Origin: Ditylenchus dipsaci
Taxonomy: Eukaryota; Nematoda; Chromadorea; Rhabditida; Anguinidae
Assembly (NCBI GenBank): GCA_004194705.1
Contig: SADC01001320.1
Location: 930,001-994,000, forward strand
DNA: 64,000 nucleotides
Direction of reading: 5' to 3'
Part shown: positions 63,687 through 64,000 of the stretch, piece by piece
How positions within the stretch are numbered: position 1 is the stretch's first letter
Layout: each line of letters begins with the position of its first letter
The notes under the pieces: model-generated
What the model saw: the letters and a program-made list of their open reading frames with translations, nothing else
The model's database searches: none
What the model was told of the DNA's origin: nothing
Made by a program: the position numbers and the translations under genes

Positions 63687-64000
63687 GGACACTCGACTCA
63701 AGGACAGAAGTTCGTTCCCACCTTAGGTCCGACACTTTTTTTTTTGATTTTTTTAAACTTTTTTGTCAGTTGTGTTTTGACAGTCTGGTCACAAATATCG
63801 CAAGGATTACGATTTGGCCGATCGTTTTTCAGAAATTCAAAATTTTTCTCTTAAAAAAGCAAAAGTTCGATTTAACGACAGGAATTTTTGAAAAATCCTT
63901 CCATAAATCGAGTTTTCGCTTTTTTTAGAATTTTTTTTTGAATTTCTGAAAAATGGTCGGCAAAATTGGAATATTGCGATATTTGGTACAAGACTCTCAA
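63687..64000. mobile_element. CAGTC-family palindrome, left part, running off the window
   Basis: Contains AAGTTCGTTCCCACCTTAGG, GTCCGACACTTTTTT and GACAGTCTGGTCACAAATAT as in 10163-10590 and 45580-46010; the mirrored half starts near 63895 and is cut by the window end. Confidence 0.75.

Overview
The window reads as nuclear DNA of a nematode: AT-rich, gene-poor and packed with inverted-repeat transposons. The evidence is the gene structure. Most short introns are 46-51 bp, many acceptors read TTTCAG or TTTTCAG, and there is a nuclear receptor with the nematode-style ACAAFFR first zinc finger. The transposon density and gene spacing do not look like Caenorhabditis. I cannot place the species from sequence alone; a repeat-rich non-Caenorhabditis nematode is my guess.

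Genes. (1) Part of an aldo/keto reductase on the minus strand at the left edge. (2) A class A peptide-type GPCR on the plus strand, six exons from about 21601 to 39532. It has a 46-bp GC-AG intron and a 13.5-kb intron. (3) Inside that intron lie at least three other genes: an RTRAF (tRNA-ligase-complex subunit) C-terminal half (minus), an NAA50 N-terminal acetyltransferase (minus, with a 21-nt microexon) and a nanos zinc-finger gene (plus). (4) A nuclear receptor on the minus strand, 54896 down to 46380, with a second, alternative last exon at 43415-43519. (5) Exon fragments of an unidentified plus-strand gene near 61.1-61.9 kb, including a single transmembrane exon.

Mobile DNA fills most of the rest. 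I see these classes: TTAA-flanked MITEs (AGGGGCATGCC or AGGACCATGG ends, two carrying tRNA-like boxes); TA-flanked palindromes with CAGTC(A/G)AACC, CCGTATTNNCTCTAATA or CAGGGTG ends; hAT-like elements with 8-bp target duplications and internal GCGAT or CGGAGC arrays; and foldback elements whose inverted ends contain short tandem arrays. The last class is the most interesting. Three members share a 16-bp end and 8-bp duplications, and one is nested in another. A fourth, with a 7-bp duplication, carries a spliced remnant of a MULE transposase, which suggests what mobilises foldbacks of this design.

Two further elements carry coding cargo: 2735-3869 (acidic ORF with one stop and a poly(A) signal) and 50062-52070 (a decayed protein with DKGGG and HPCLLC motifs). 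Several places show insertion inside insertion, so the relative order of events can be read. Stretches not listed as genes or elements showed nothing I could support.
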